A stretch of DNA of 64,000 nucleotides from Nocardia australiensis (GCF_020733705.1 NZ_JAJFZM010000002.1:124001-188000), one strand, 5' to 3'. Numbered from the stretch's first letter, positions 49,045 through 58,376 are shown. The notes: a model not told the origin generated them from the letters alone. A program made the numbers and translations.

Positions 49045-49712
49045 CGTTCGCCCCGCTGGCTACCCGGGGCCGCGTGTGGTGGTGGGGTGAATCGGTAGGT
49101 ACCCGGTGATCAGACGTTCGATCACCTGTTCGACCTGTAGCAATTCGGCATCGCCGGTCATCGATCTATCGTCAACCCGTCCCGGAACCTCCGTCAAGGC
49201 ACAGGACGGGTGCAAACAGCAGGGTCCCGGTGACTGTAGGGATCTGACCATCCCTCGGTACACCGACTACGCGGCGTGGAATATGCAGCGCAAGCAGGAA
49301 ACTCTGATCGATGTCAACGATGTCGCCCTCGGTCACCGCACGCGGCTCATGTCCTGCGCCTCCATCGCTCGCTACGTCTCGGACGATCTTGGGGATACTC
49401 GGCTGAGAGCCTCGATGGCACTGTATCGCCAATACCGTTGTATGGCAGAAGGATTCAGATCGGCTGAAGTCCGACGATGGCGTCCGTGGTTACCCGCATC
49501 GACCACCACGAAGCGATGGCGCTACATCGCGTCACTACGGTCACGTTCATCGCGCCTCGCCACCGCGGCGGTGGCGGTGTCCCTGGGTAGGAACCGGCCG
49601 AGCAGGATGGTCCGCGGCCGAAGGTGACCGCGCCGAGTTCACCGCCGAGAACGGCTATCCCACATTGCATTCGGCGAGCTCATGGTCAGCGCCGAGCTCG
49701 CCGACCGAGGAA
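49045..49712. other. Intergenic region with gene debris
   Basis: 668 bases without a supportable gene. It holds a weak DosR-like site (49615-49628) and, 65 bases downstream of it, a minus ATG 49550 with a ribosome site but only 31 codons, perhaps the start of a lost gene. Confidence 0.4.
49615..49628 (-). promoter_or_regulatory. Weak DosR-like site
   Basis: Minus-strand GTCACCTTCGGCCG, 10 of 14, at the usual distance from the 31-codon remnant start at 49550. Confidence 0.25.
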
Positions 49713-50702
49713 TCAATGGGCGCGGACCTCGAGTACCTCGTCGAGCGAGCGCCGCGGTGTCGGTGTCGGACCCGCGTCCTCGGGCGCGGTGCCGATCCGG
49801 ATCACGACCTGGGGTCGGTCCCGATGCGGGATCACCTCGGCGATCACCAAACGGCTGGTGACGAGTTCGGTGATGTGGGTGAGTGGGCAGGTGGCCAGGC
49901 CACGGGCGGTGCTTTCGAGCAGCACCTCCGACAGCGCCTCGCCGGTATGCAGCCAGTGCGAGGGTGTGTCACCGAGGGTGCTGAGGACTACCAGCCGGGA
50001 CCGGTCCTCGAGCTCCGCGCGGCGGACCGAGTACGGCGCGGACGGGAAGCGGCGGCCGACGTCCACCTTCGCCGCTTCATCTTCCGACACCAGCGCGGTG
50101 TCCGGAACACCCTGAAAATTCAAATGTCCAGTCCACCAACGTAATTCGTTCTGATACGGCATATCGTAGCGGCGCAACGCGGTGGCGTGCTCGGTGGCCG
50201 CGGCCAGTCGGGACCGGTTGCTGTCGGCGATCTCGTCGACCGCCACATGATGTGGACTCGCCAGTTCTCGTAGGGTGTCGAGCACGTCGAACCAGCCGGG
50301 CGGCGCCAGCATCGGCAACCGGTCGGTGCGGCGTCGGCGGATGGCGCGGACCCGGGCGGCCGTCGTATTCAGCGCGCTGGGCCAAGGTCGGAATTTGAGC
50401 GTGGCCAAGTGCCCCGGGAGGTCAGGATCGGGGAGTCGGGTGACATCGGCGAACCAGCCCTTCGACACGAAGGCAATGCGCGCGTGATCGAGTACGGCGC
50501 CGCAGCTGATCACCAATTGTCTGCCGAGCGGGTCTGCTGACCGCAACAGCCGATCGGTATCGCTGAATAGATGCAAGCGCGTGCCATCGAACACCCAGCG
50601 CCACGGCTGGGTGTTGTGCAGGGATGGGGCCCGACAGGCGAGCATCAGTGCCATTCGCACGGTCCGCAGATCGGGTGTGCTCACACGATCGTTCGCGTTC
50701 AT
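49713..50702 (-). CDS. Acg-family nitroreductase-like protein, second copy
   Basis: 329 residues. LMLACRAPSLHNTQPWRWVFDGTRLHLFSD and FPSAPYSVRRAELEDRSRLVVL, ending PQVVIRIGTAPEDAG...PRRSLDEVLEV. Same family and architecture as 3223-4194. A DosR-like site lies 59-72 bases upstream of ATG 50702. It stands alone rather than in an operon with a transporter. Confidence 0.88.
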   Translation of the reverse strand: MNANDRVSTPDLRTVRMALMLACRAPSLHNTQPWRWVFDGTRLHLFSDTDRLLRSADPLGRQLVISCGAVLDHARIAFVSKGWFADVTRLPDPDLPGHLATLKFRPWPSALNTTAARVRAIRRRRTDRLPMLAPPGWFDVLDTLRELASPHHVAVDEIADSNRSRLAAATEHATALRRYDMPYQNELRWWTGHLNFQGVPDTALVSEDEAAKVDVGRRFPSAPYSVRRAELEDRSRLVVLSTLGDTPSHWLHTGEALSEVLLESTARGLATCPLTHITELVTSRLVIAEVIPHRDRPQVVIRIGTAPEDAGPTPTPRRSLDEVLEVRAH

Positions 50703-50760
50703 TGCTCGAGTTTCGACCCTGAAACCTGTTCACCACGACGGCCACACCGCACCGATTCGA

Positions 50761-50774
50761 GGGCCCATGGTCAC
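50761..50774 (-). promoter_or_regulatory. DosR-like site upstream of second Acg-like gene
   Basis: Minus-strand GTGACCATGGGCCC, 11 of 14, 59 bases from ATG 50702. Confidence 0.45.
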
Positions 50775-50960
50775 CGCAGCCCCAGATCACTCGCTCGGAT
50801 GGCTGACCACCCTGCGCGGATGCAGGCACTTCCGGGCCGTTGGTATCTGGTAGATGGGGCGATCGGCCCTTCTTGCGGTGAGTGCGTGGGTTCACAGTTG
50901 AGGTGGACCGTCGAACCAATCGCACCTGGCGCCCGGTTCGCGAGCTGAGGAGACGCTGAC

Positions 50961-51227
50961 ATGATGTATTGGTATGACCACGATCTCAATGGCTGGGGAT
51001 ATGCCTGGATGACCATCGGGATGGTGTTGTTCTGGGGTCTGTTGATCGCGGCCGTCGTGATATTGGTCCGGCTTGCGACTCGGCCTGATCGTTCGCCGGT
51101 GGACCGTAGTGAGCGGGCAGCCGAACATGTACTGGCCGAACGCTTCGCGCGCGGCGAGATCGATGAGAAGGAATACGCGGACCGCCTTGCGACGCTGCGC
51201 AGCCACGTGGTAACCGGATCACCGTGA
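50961..51227 (+). CDS. SHOCT-domain membrane protein
   Basis: 88 residues. One membrane segment (WMTIGMVLFWGLLIAAVVILVRL) then the SHOCT motif AAEHVLAERFARGEIDEKEYADRLATLRS. ATG 50961 follows GAGGAGACGC. Such small proteins are frequent next to stress genes; function unknown. Confidence 0.88.
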   Translation: MMYWYDHDLNGWGYAWMTIGMVLFWGLLIAAVVILVRLATRPDRSPVDRSERAAEHVLAERFARGEIDEKEYADRLATLRSHVVTGSP

Positions 51228-51262
51228 TAACTGGGCTGCTGTTTCACACCACAGCTGATCGC

Positions 51263-51964
51263 CTAACGCCTCTTCTCGAGGCCCTGGTCGCCCGTCGAAT
51301 GAGGCCGATGCGCCACGCGAGGTGACGATGGGGTCTTCTCGCTCGGGTCGCTCTCGGCGCGCTGTTTTATGCCGAGCAGCATCTTTCGCTCCATGACCCA
51401 GCTGCCCGGCTCCATGATCAACCGCTTGACCAGGCGGGTGGGCGCCGCCGCATCGGGCAGCGTGATGCGATTGCGGCTCACCAGCCGGGTGCCTTCATCG
51501 CTCGGATAGAGCCCGAACGCCCATACCCAGTGGCCGTCTGCCGAGGCGAACACCACTGCCCGCTCGGTCTCGAGGACGGCTACCCGCATGCGTGGACCCG
51601 TCTCACCGAGCGCGAAAGTGTCACCGACGCTGAGATTTTGGAACTCCGGCAGGATCATGTCAGCGCTGTGCATGCTCAGCCCGAGCAGGTTCTCGATCCA
51701 GTCATATGTGTAGGCGCCACCCCGACCGGGGCCCATCTGAACCAGCCAGGGCCAGATCCGCTCGGGACCGGTGTCGATCGTAATCGACCTGGTGGCAACG
51801 ATATCCGGGGCGGTGAGTAGGTCGTCGCCGGGCATGGTACGTGCTACTTCATCCTTGCCGGAGCCCCAGTTGAGGCAGCGATCACGCAGGATCACCTGAT
51901 AGCCCACTGCCAATCCGACCAGATATATGCCGATGCCCGTCGCGGTAGCGGTAGCGGTCTTCAT
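51263..51964 (-). CDS. SRPBCC-fold protein with N-terminal membrane segment
   Basis: 233 residues. N-terminal hydrophobic segment (TGIGIYLVGLAVGYQVIL), then a START/polyketide-cyclase-like fold: ATRSITIDTGPERIWPWLVQMGPGRGGAYTYDWIENLLGL and WVWAFGLYPSDEGTRLVSRNRI. This type occurs repeatedly in actinobacterial stress islands and may bind a hydrophobic ligand. A DosR-like site lies 59-72 bases upstream of ATG 51964. Confidence 0.82.
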   Translation of the reverse strand: MKTATATATGIGIYLVGLAVGYQVILRDRCLNWGSGKDEVARTMPGDDLLTAPDIVATRSITIDTGPERIWPWLVQMGPGRGGAYTYDWIENLLGLSMHSADMILPEFQNLSVGDTFALGETGPRMRVAVLETERAVVFASADGHWVWAFGLYPSDEGTRLVSRNRITLPDAAAPTRLVKRLIMEPGSWVMERKMLLGIKQRAESDPSEKTPSSPRVAHRPHSTGDQGLEKRR

Positions 51965-52022
51965 ACCCGCTACGGTCCTTTGGAATCGGTGGTGGGGACA
52001 GGGGCGTTCGGCAGCAGGGGAG

Positions 52023-52036
52023 ATGACCTTCGACGC
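52023..52036 (+). promoter_or_regulatory. DosR-like site between SRPBCC and USP genes (a)
   Basis: ATGACCTTCGACGC, 10 of 14, 59 bases from the minus-strand SRPBCC start. Confidence 0.4.
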
Positions 52037-52085
52037 TCAGCCGGTGGCCGGTACCTGGATCCCGGACCGATCGGCCCGCCGATCA

Positions 52086-52099
52086 GGTCTTTTCGGCCC
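52086..52099 (+). promoter_or_regulatory. DosR-like site between SRPBCC and USP genes (b)
   Basis: GGTCTTTTCGGCCC, 11 of 14, 65-78 bases before USP start 52164. With (a) it would give each divergent gene its own site. Confidence 0.45.
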
Positions 52100-52163
52100 T
52101 GTTGCCGAACAGCCCACGCTGTGAGTGTGGCTAATGGCGGCAGAACTGACCAGGAGGACGATG

Positions 52164-53060
52164 ATGCCCAGCGAAACCCTGGCGCACGCGCCGATCAACC
52201 CGCCGATTGTGGTTGCGGTCGATGGTTCGGCCATATCCCAGCACGCGGCCGCGTGGGCGGCGGTCGACGCCGCGGTGCATCAGTGCCGCCTGGAAATCGT
52301 GATGTCGTTCGCTGTTCCGTTCGGTTTCGGGCCGTCGGTGACGGTCACTCAGGGCGATATCGACCAGCTGCGCGGCAATGCTGGACGGGTACTCGAGGAG
52401 GCCACTGGGGTCGCGCGGGCCGCGGCGCCCGATGCCACCCTGGCCATCTCGACCGGAGTGGTCGACGAGCCGATCATCCCGGCGCTGTTGACCCGATCAA
52501 GGCAGGCCCGGATGCTGGTCGTCGGCGGCCGTGGGTTCGGTGCCGCACGCCGTGTGCTGCTGGGTTCGGTCAGCGCCGCGATTACCCGGCACGCGCAGTG
52601 TCCGGTCACGGTGGTGCACATGAACTCGGCGACCGACGCGATCACGGCGTGCAAACCAGTGCTGGTGGGAGTGGACGGCTCCCGAAATAGCATGGCCGCC
52701 ATCGAATTGGCCTACGATCAGGCGTCCCGGCGCGAGGTTGGTCTCATCGCTCTGCATGCCTGGAGCGACGCGATCGGATACGTGGCTGCGGCGGGCTGGG
52801 CGGGGATACGGGAATCGGAAGACGCACTCTTCGCCGAAAGCCTGGCGGGCTGGACCGAGCGGCATCCGGAGGTCTCCGTACGTCGAGTTCTGGTGTGCGA
52901 TAACCCCGTTCGCTCCTTGCTAGAGGAGTCGGAGAACGCGCAACTGGTGGTGGTAGGCAGCCACGGGCGCGGCGGCTTCGCGGGCATGCTGCTCGGTTCG
53001 ACGAGCACCGCACTGCTGCACTCGGTGGAGTGCCCGATCACTGTCGTGCGGGGTGAATGA
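52164..53060 (+). CDS. Universal stress protein, two Usp domains
   Basis: 298 residues. Domain 1: PPIVVAVDGSAISQHAAAWAAVDAA...VVGGRGFGAARRVLLGSVSAAI. Domain 2: VLVGVDGSRNSMAAIELA...VVGSHGRGGFAGMLLGSTSTAL, with full ATP loops. Very close to the USPs at 10411 and 62971 (shared RESEDALFAESLAGW and EESENAQLVVVGSHGRG), so they are recent paralogues. ATG 52164 is six bases after AGGAGG; ATG 52161 is equally possible. Confidence 0.92.
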   Translation: MPSETLAHAPINPPIVVAVDGSAISQHAAAWAAVDAAVHQCRLEIVMSFAVPFGFGPSVTVTQGDIDQLRGNAGRVLEEATGVARAAAPDATLAISTGVVDEPIIPALLTRSRQARMLVVGGRGFGAARRVLLGSVSAAITRHAQCPVTVVHMNSATDAITACKPVLVGVDGSRNSMAAIELAYDQASRREVGLIALHAWSDAIGYVAAAGWAGIRESEDALFAESLAGWTERHPEVSVRRVLVCDNPVRSLLEESENAQLVVVGSHGRGGFAGMLLGSTSTALLHSVECPITVVRGE

Positions 53061-53440
53061 CGGCGCAGCCAGCCTCACTTACGCGAGTTGACCGGCGTCA
53101 TAAAGCATTTCCATGCCTCGGCCACGAGGCACGAGTGTGGACATGTCGCTGGCCCGCGCTGCCCGAGTGTTCCCCGCTGTCGCGGCACGGTGAGACTGCT
53201 GAGGTGCTGCGCCGAGAGGGGTTGCCGAGTGCCTACATCCGAGCTGTGGTCGACCGGGACAGCTGCGGAAGGCATGTGTGCCACCAAGGATGCGGTGGAT
53301 CCCGTCCTGATCAACCGTGTGATGCGGGCGATCGACGGCAGGGTCCTTGGTCCCTGGTATTGCTGTCACTGGGCCGTGGTCGATGCGGCGGCGGAGTTCC
53401 TAACCTACGGGTACGCCGAAAACCTGAAGGGATGCCGATT
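53061..53440. other. Leader region between two USP genes
   Basis: 380 bases. The only notable element is the DosR-like site at 53341-53354. A long plus ORF here (53088-53534) crosses that site and is not supported. Confidence 0.4.
53341..53354 (+). promoter_or_regulatory. DosR-like site upstream of the 53441 USP
   Basis: GGGTCCTTGGTCCC, 12 of 14 to the DosR core, ending 86 bases before ATG 53441 (77 before ATG 53432). Confidence 0.5.
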
Positions 53441-54403
53441 ATGTCCGTCCAGCCCACCGGCAATCCGCCTGTTGCGGCCGACTCCGCGGATTCGACCCGG
53501 CCGGATCCGCGCTGGGCTGAATCGGCCGCAGTAGTCGTCGGCGTCGACGGCACGAAGGGTTCGTTCCTCGCGGTGCGCTGGGCCGCCGAGACCGCGTCAC
53601 AACGCGGACGCGCGCTGCTCATCGCCCATGGCCTCGACGTGAGTTCGGTACACGCGGCCCTCGGCGGATATGCCACGACCGCACCGTCGCTGATCGCCGA
53701 AATTCGTATGCGCGGAACCCATCTCGTTGCCGCAGCCCGACGGCTCGCGCACGAGATCGCACCCGATCTGACCGTCGCCACCGAGGTGTCCGACGCAAAT
53801 CCGGCCGCATTGCTGATCAGCCACTCGCAGACGGCGCACGTGGTGGTCCTCGGGGTGACACCCGGCGTCTGTGCCTGCGCGCATGTCGGCTCGACGCTAC
53901 TGGCGGTCGTCGCCCACGGGAGTGGTGCGGTGGTTGTCGTACGGTCGGCCGAAGCGATACCCACGCCACCGGCCGGCGGTCCGGTCGTGGTCGGATTCGA
54001 TGGGACCCCGCCAGGCGCGGCCGCGGTCGCCGCGGCCTTCGCCGAAGCTGCCGACCGCGCGACCGAATTGGTCGCGGTACATGTGTGGAGTGATCTCGAC
54101 TTCGCGGAGTTCGCCGGATACCCCGTCCTGGACATCCCAGTCGAGGCCATCGAGTCCGCGGAGGATGTGCTGCTGGGACAGCGACTCGCGAATTGGCAGC
54201 AGAAGTTCCCCGACGTCGAGGTGACCCGCAAGGTCTACCCTTCCGGGATTCGCCAGCACCTCATCGACTTGTCGAAAGACGCCCGGCTGATCGTGGTCGG
54301 CAGTCGCGGGCGCGGGGGATTCCGGGGGCTGCTGTTCGGCTCGACCAGCAATTTCCTTGTGCAGCACGCATTCTGCCCTGTCATGGTCGTACACCCGGAT
54401 TAG
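53441..54403 (+). CDS. Universal stress protein, second subtype
   Basis: 320 residues with two Usp domains: AAVVVGVDGTKGSFLAVRWAAETASQRGRALLIAHG and PVVVGFDGTPPGAAAVAAAFAEAADRATELVAVHVWSDL, ending VVGSRGRGGFRGLLFGSTSNFLVQHAFCPVMVVHPD. Domain 1 has VLGVTPGVCACAHVGSTLLAVVAHG in place of a clean G-2x-G loop, so only domain 2 may bind ATP. Its closest relative here is the USP at 60199. ATG 53441 follows AAGGGATGCC. Confidence 0.9.
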   Translation: MSVQPTGNPPVAADSADSTRPDPRWAESAAVVVGVDGTKGSFLAVRWAAETASQRGRALLIAHGLDVSSVHAALGGYATTAPSLIAEIRMRGTHLVAAARRLAHEIAPDLTVATEVSDANPAALLISHSQTAHVVVLGVTPGVCACAHVGSTLLAVVAHGSGAVVVVRSAEAIPTPPAGGPVVVGFDGTPPGAAAVAAAFAEAADRATELVAVHVWSDLDFAEFAGYPVLDIPVEAIESAEDVLLGQRLANWQQKFPDVEVTRKVYPSGIRQHLIDLSKDARLIVVGSRGRGGFRGLLFGSTSNFLVQHAFCPVMVVHPD

Positions 54404-54412
54404 GAGGCGATA

Positions 54413-54637
54413 ATGCCCGTTACGATCCGTTCGCCCACGCAAATGCCTACTGCGCGGGGGTGGCTGCGCCGTATCACCGCCGGCCTGGCCGCCGAGGACC
54501 ACGTTTGCCTGTCGAGTGCTGTGCGCTCGGCTGCACATTCTACGAAGAATTGCAGCGGATGCACGATAGCGGCCTCGAAAACGGCTGATACAGCATCAAT
54601 TACGGTACGCGAACCAGCGTTTCGGGCGGAGCTCTGA
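54413..54637 (+). CDS. Small ORF after the USP gene, unknown
   Basis: 74 codons starting nine bases after the USP stop behind GGAGGCGATA, a good ribosome site. The product (TARGWLRRITAGLAAEDHVCLSS, then a Ser/Thr/Ala-rich part with three further Cys-like positions) matches no family I know. May be a frameshifted remnant; the second half looks non-coding. Confidence 0.3.
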   Translation: MPVTIRSPTQMPTARGWLRRITAGLAAEDHVCLSSAVRSAAHSTKNCSGCTIAASKTADTASITVREPAFRAEL

Positions 54638-54671
54638 CCTGCATCCTTGCCAAGAAACACTCATCTATTGC

Positions 54672-55320
54672 ATGATTCGCCCGTCCAGCGATGGGAGATG
54701 GATGTGCAATAAAGGTGGGCTACCGGTGGGGTCGGCGGGGTTGGAGCTGGTCGAGGGTGTGGCCCTGCTGCGGCCGGAGACGCTGTGCTGCATGCGATGT
54801 TGCGGGGATGGGAGGCAGGCACAGCAGGTCTGCGGCCGATGCCTGACGCGATCGTATGTGCGCAACCAGTTGGGAGTGGTCCGCCGGTTCGTGGATTACA
54901 CCAACGCCTACCCGTGGCAGTGGACACCCGCGCACGTCGACGAGTGGTCGGTGGATTTGATCAGCGGCCGCGACCGAGCGAAGTCCACGATCAGCAACTA
55001 CCAGTCCGCGGTGAAGTTGTTCTGCGAGTACCTGATTCGCCCGGAGTATGGGTGGGCACGTGGATGCGAGGACCGGTTCGGCACGCACCCGGTGCAGGTC
55101 TGTTTCGAGTGGAACACGCTGGCGCACCTGAGCGCCTACGAAGGCGCCGCGGAGCGGCGGCCGATGACGCGCCAGGAGTTGCAGCGGTTCTTCGATTACG
55201 CCGACGACCAGGTCGAGTTCGCGATACGGCGCCGGCGCAAGGGGGCGTTGGCGGCGTATCGGGACGCCACCTTGTTCAAGGTGATCTACGCCTACGGTCT
55301 GCGTGCGCGTGAAGCGGCGC
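54672..55320 (+). pseudogene. Tyrosine recombinase (integrase), truncated before the catalytic core
   Basis: Frame contains a zinc-ribbon-like CCMRCCGDGRQAQQVCGRCL, the SAM-like core-binding domain (VRRFVDYTNAYPWQWTPAHVDEWSVDLI, STISNYQSAVKLFCEYLIRP) and the opening of the catalytic domain (RRPMTRQELQRFFDYADDQVE, DATLFKVIYAYGLRAREAALR). Similarity stops after the first catalytic Arg region, and the His-x-x-Arg and Tyr parts are missing. Actinobacterial site-specific integrases run on for about 150 residues more. Marks the left side of a stretch without dormancy-type genes. Confidence 0.7.
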
Positions 55321-55729
55321 TGCGCGCATTCGAACTTCTCGTTCCAGCACCGAGACAGCGTCAGCCGCTGATAGCCACTGTCGTCCGGCGGCACGAACCC
55401 GACCTCGAACCGGCACGGATCGACCTCCAACGCGCCCCGCTCGGCCAGCGCCGCCATAACGCCCCTCCCGCACCACCGCGCACCCGAAATCCATACGTGC
55501 ACTGTAGTTCCGATCGCTTCCTAACGGAGCTGATCTCACGAGACAACCACTCAGGTGTAGCGGTTCAAATGAGACAACACGAATTGCAGCCCCCAAAACG
55601 GCTCAAATTGTCCTGACTCAATGAATCTGGCCAAGTCTCAGTCAATTTGGGCAACGTCGTCGTACATCTTGGCCAGTGTCTCAGTACTTCTGGCCGACGG
55701 CGCGAGCGTGGTCGGGTGGTGGCGGACGC
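55321..55729. other. Junction region with short repeats
   Basis: No supportable gene. Repeated motifs GAGACAACCACTCAGG / GAGACAACACG (55539-55580) and TGGCCAAGTCTCAGT / TGGCCAGTGTCTCAGT (55629-55685) look like insertion-sequence end repeats. On the minus strand ALEVDPCRFEVGFVPPDDSG and LTLSRCWNEKFE may be part of an unidentified broken gene. Confidence 0.4.
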
Positions 55730-56653
55730 TCAGACATCGGCCCGCATGTGCTGCTGTGCCCATTCCTCGAAGCTGGTGAGCGGGATGTCGAGGTCCCTCG
55801 CGAACTGCGGGCGGCCCGGCTGACCAGCTACGTTCAGCCACTCGTGCGAGGCGCCCATCGCTGGCATGCCCGCGGCGATGGCCTGTTCCTCGGTCATGTC
55901 CGGGGCGGACAGCTGCGTACCCAGCGTGCGAGAGAGGATCTCGGCGATCTCTGTCATCGACAGGTAGTCGCTCGCCAGTTCCAGTTCGACCCCGTCGAAT
56001 CGCTGCGGCGCGGCGATGGCCGCGGTGGCCGCCCGGCCGATGTCGTCCACCGCGACCACGGGCAGCGGGATCTCGGGGCGCAGCAGAGTGACCAGGCCAC
56101 CCTCGATGCCGCGCGGGAACAGGTAGGCCATGGATGGCAGGAAGTTCTCCATGAAGAAGACCGGCTTGAGCAGCGTCCAGTGCGGGAAACCGGCCGCGCG
56201 GAGCTGGTCCTGGATCGCGCTTTTCGCGCCGAGGAAGGGTTCCATCCCAGCCCAGCGGCCTTCGGCCCAGCCGGGCGTTTCGGTGTGCTGGCCGGCGCCG
56301 GAGACCGAGGTGTGCACGAACTGCGGAACTCCGGCGGCCTTCGCGCCCTCGATGAGGTTGACGCCCTGGGCCACCTCTGCGTCGAAGTCGACGGTGTCCG
56401 CGGTCATGGTGGGCATCTGTACGGAAAACACAGCGCGGACACCGTTGGCGGCCCGGATCACCGAGTCGCGGTCATGGAGATCGCCGGTGACCAGTTCGGC
56501 GCCGAGTGCCTCGACGGCTTTTGCTCGGTCGGTGGCGGGGTCGCGCACCAGGGCCCGGACGTGCACGCCTGCCGCGAGCAGGGCGCGGGCGGTCGCGCCG
56601 CCCTGTCGGCCGGTGGCGCCGGTGACCAGGACGGGTGCGGATTGTGTGGACAT
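55730..56653 (-). CDS. NmrA/NAD(P)H-binding quinone-reductase-like protein
   Basis: 307 residues with VLVTGATGRQGGATARALLAAG (Rossmann loop GxxGxxG), AELVTGDLHDRDSVIRAANG, FVHTSVSGAG and PEIPLPVVAVDDIGRAA. This is the NmrA-like atypical SDR family, whose members are redox sensors or quinone/azo reductases. ATG 56653 follows GAGGAGCACC. Divergent from a TetR gene across two palindromes. Confidence 0.88.
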   Translation of the reverse strand: MSTQSAPVLVTGATGRQGGATARALLAAGVHVRALVRDPATDRAKAVEALGAELVTGDLHDRDSVIRAANGVRAVFSVQMPTMTADTVDFDAEVAQGVNLIEGAKAAGVPQFVHTSVSGAGQHTETPGWAEGRWAGMEPFLGAKSAIQDQLRAAGFPHWTLLKPVFFMENFLPSMAYLFPRGIEGGLVTLLRPEIPLPVVAVDDIGRAATAAIAAPQRFDGVELELASDYLSMTEIAEILSRTLGTQLSAPDMTEEQAIAAGMPAMGASHEWLNVAGQPGRPQFARDLDIPLTSFEEWAQQHMRADV

Positions 56654-56678
56654 GGTGCTCCTCGGGTGCTCATCCAAT

Positions 56679-56699
56679 AAACGGCGGGATCCGCCGTTT
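56679..56699. promoter_or_regulatory. TetR operator 1
   Basis: Nine-base arms AAACGGCGG and CCGCCGTTT around GAT, a perfect inverted repeat 25 bases from the NmrA-like start. Confidence 0.8.
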
Positions 56700-56715
56700 C
56701 TGCTCCGGTAGGATA

Positions 56716-56730
56716 TGGCGGGCCCCGCCA
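56716..56730. promoter_or_regulatory. TetR operator 2
   Basis: TGGCGGGCCCCGCCA, a perfect inverted repeat sharing the GGCGG/CCGCC half-sites of operator 1, 25 bases from the TetR start. Confidence 0.75.
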
Positions 56731-56755
56731 CTTTGGCAAGACTGGAGATGACATC

Positions 56756-57322
56756 GTGTCCGAGCATCAGCGTGCGGACGCTCGCCGCAACTACGCGCGA
56801 GTCCTCGCCGTGGCCGAGGAACAGGTCGCCGCCCATGGGGCCGGTGCCTCCCTGGAGCAGATCGCCCGCGTCGCGGGGGTCGGCTCGGCGACCGTGCGCC
56901 GGCACTTTCCCACCCGCCAGGCATTGCTGGAAGCGGTCTCCCGGAAACAGATCGAGGCCCTGTGCGTCCGCGCCCGTGACCTGACCGGCACGGGCGACAG
57001 CAGGAGCGCACTGCTGGAATGGCTGACCGATGTTGTCGCCGACTGCGTTCGCGCCCGGGGCCTGGCGGTCACGCTGGCCCACGACGCTGCCACCTCCGAC
57101 CCGGTGCACGACAACGCCTGCTCGGCGTCGCTGGAAGAGGCTGGAAAACCTTTGCTGTGCAGTGCAATTCAGGACGGCGCGGTCGCGAAGGATGTCACCG
57201 TCGCAGACCTGATCGCGCTGATCGTCGGGATCGCCCTGGCCACCGAGCACCACCCAGACCCCGCCGCCCAGGCGGAGCGGCTGTTCCGACTGGCTGTGGC
57301 CGGACTGAACCCACAGAGCTGA
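56756..57322 (+). CDS. TetR-family regulator of the NmrA-like gene
   Basis: 188 residues; helix-turn-helix VLAVAEEQVAAHGAGASLEQIARVAGVGSATVRRHFPTRQALLEAV and a C-terminal ligand domain with LFRLAVAGL. GTG 56756 is divergent from the NmrA-like gene and the intergenic palindromes fit a local repressor. Confidence 0.88.
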   Translation: MSEHQRADARRNYARVLAVAEEQVAAHGAGASLEQIARVAGVGSATVRRHFPTRQALLEAVSRKQIEALCVRARDLTGTGDSRSALLEWLTDVVADCVRARGLAVTLAHDAATSDPVHDNACSASLEEAGKPLLCSAIQDGAVAKDVTVADLIALIVGIALATEHHPDPAAQAERLFRLAVAGLNPQS

Positions 57323-57361
57323 ACCAGGCGCACGACCGGCACGGCCCGACCGCAACCAGCC

Positions 57362-57780
57362 GCGGCGGTGGCGCTGGCCCGGGAACTCGAACGGCGGCAT
57401 CCCGAGCGGATCACCGCGGCCTGGTGGAACGCGGTCATCGTGTCTTCGTCGATTTCAACCAGAACGCCCCGCACCGAACGGTTTTCGGCGCCTGGTGTGT
57501 GCGGCCGAAGGTCGGCGCGCAGGTGTCCACGCCACTGGCCTGGGACGATCTGCCCGAGGTGGAGCCCGAGGAGCTGACCATCGCGACCGTGCCCGCCCGC
57601 CTGGCCGAACGCGGCGACCCGTGGGCCGATCGCACCCCGCAGTCGCTCGCGCCGCTGCTGGAGCTGTCCGAACGGGATCTGGCCGCCGGGCTGATGGATG
57701 CGCCCTGGCCGCCGGTGTATCCGAAGATGCCGAACGAACCGCCCCGGGTGCAGCCCAGCAAGGCGAAGAAGGGGCCTTAG
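57362..57780 (+). pseudogene. LigD-type polymerase domain, C-terminal fragment with frameshift
   Basis: One frame gives VALARELERRHPERITAAWW; the next gives RGHRVFVDFNQNAPHRTVFGAWCVRPKVGAQVSTPLAWDDL, LTIATVPARLAERGDPWAD and LMDAPWPPVYPKMPNEPPRV. This is the end of the archaeo-eukaryotic primase-like polymerase domain used in LigD repair. The first 200 or so residues are absent and WW-to-RG requires a frameshift near 57428. Confidence 0.75.
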
Positions 57781-58376
57781 GTGCAGTCGAAGAGTCGGTC
57801 GAGGTAGTAATCGATGGCCGCCAGCGCGGCCTCGGGATCGATGAGGTCGAACTCGAGCAGCGGGGTGAAGCCGGTCAGCGCGAGCAGGAGGTTCGTCTCG
57901 ATCGCCGGTTCACGATCCGGGGGGAGGTGGCCGTCGGCGATCGCCAGCCTGATCAGGCGTTCGGTGAGTGCTCTGCCATCATGGAGTCCGAGGCGGGCCT
58001 GCTCGTGCAGCTCCGGGTCGTGGAGCGCCTCGAGGGTGTAGGCGGCGCTCATCCGGCTGGTGGCGCGGGCGTCCGGGTGCAGGGGGAGCATCTCCATGAG
58101 CGTCACTCGCAGCACGTCTCGGGGGTGCGGAGGTGAGCCGAGACGGTCGAGGCCCTGGGTGACGCGCCGTGCGGTCTGTTCGGCAGCGAATTCCATCGCG
58201 AAGACGAGCATCGCTGTCCGGGAACGGAAATAGTGCTGGACCTGCCCCAGGGAGGCATCCGCCTCACGGGCGACCTCGCGCATCGTTGCGCGGGCCCAAC
58301 CTTGTTGTTCGACTACTCGCCACAGGGCGCGCGCGATGGTTTCGCGACGTTCTCGGTGGTCGACCTGTTTCGGCAC
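57777..58376 (-). CDS. TetR-family regulator
   Basis: 199 residues; VPKQVDHRERRETIARALWRVVEQQGWARATMREVAREADASLGQVQHYFRSRTAML is the DNA-binding part. GTG 58376 was chosen because GGAAGGGG lies before it; ATG 58391 and 58412 are alternatives. Divergent from the alpha/beta hydrolase gene 65 bases away and probably its regulator. Confidence 0.85.
   Translation of the reverse strand: MPKQVDHRERRETIARALWRVVEQQGWARATMREVAREADASLGQVQHYFRSRTAMLVFAMEFAAEQTARRVTQGLDRLGSPPHPRDVLRVTLMEMLPLHPDARATSRMSAAYTLEALHDPELHEQARLGLHDGRALTERLIRLAIADGHLPPDREPAIETNLLLALTGFTPLLEFDLIDPEAALAAIDYYLDRLFDCT

Noticed and set aside
53088..53534. 148-codon plus ORF upstream of the USP at 53441
   Set aside because: Crosses a DosR-like site and the ribosome site of the USP, ends inside the USP gene, and shows no family resemblance.
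54720..55502. 260-codon minus ORF over the integrase remnant
   Set aside because: Mostly antisense to recognisable integrase sequence; only its first 45 codons might belong to another broken gene.
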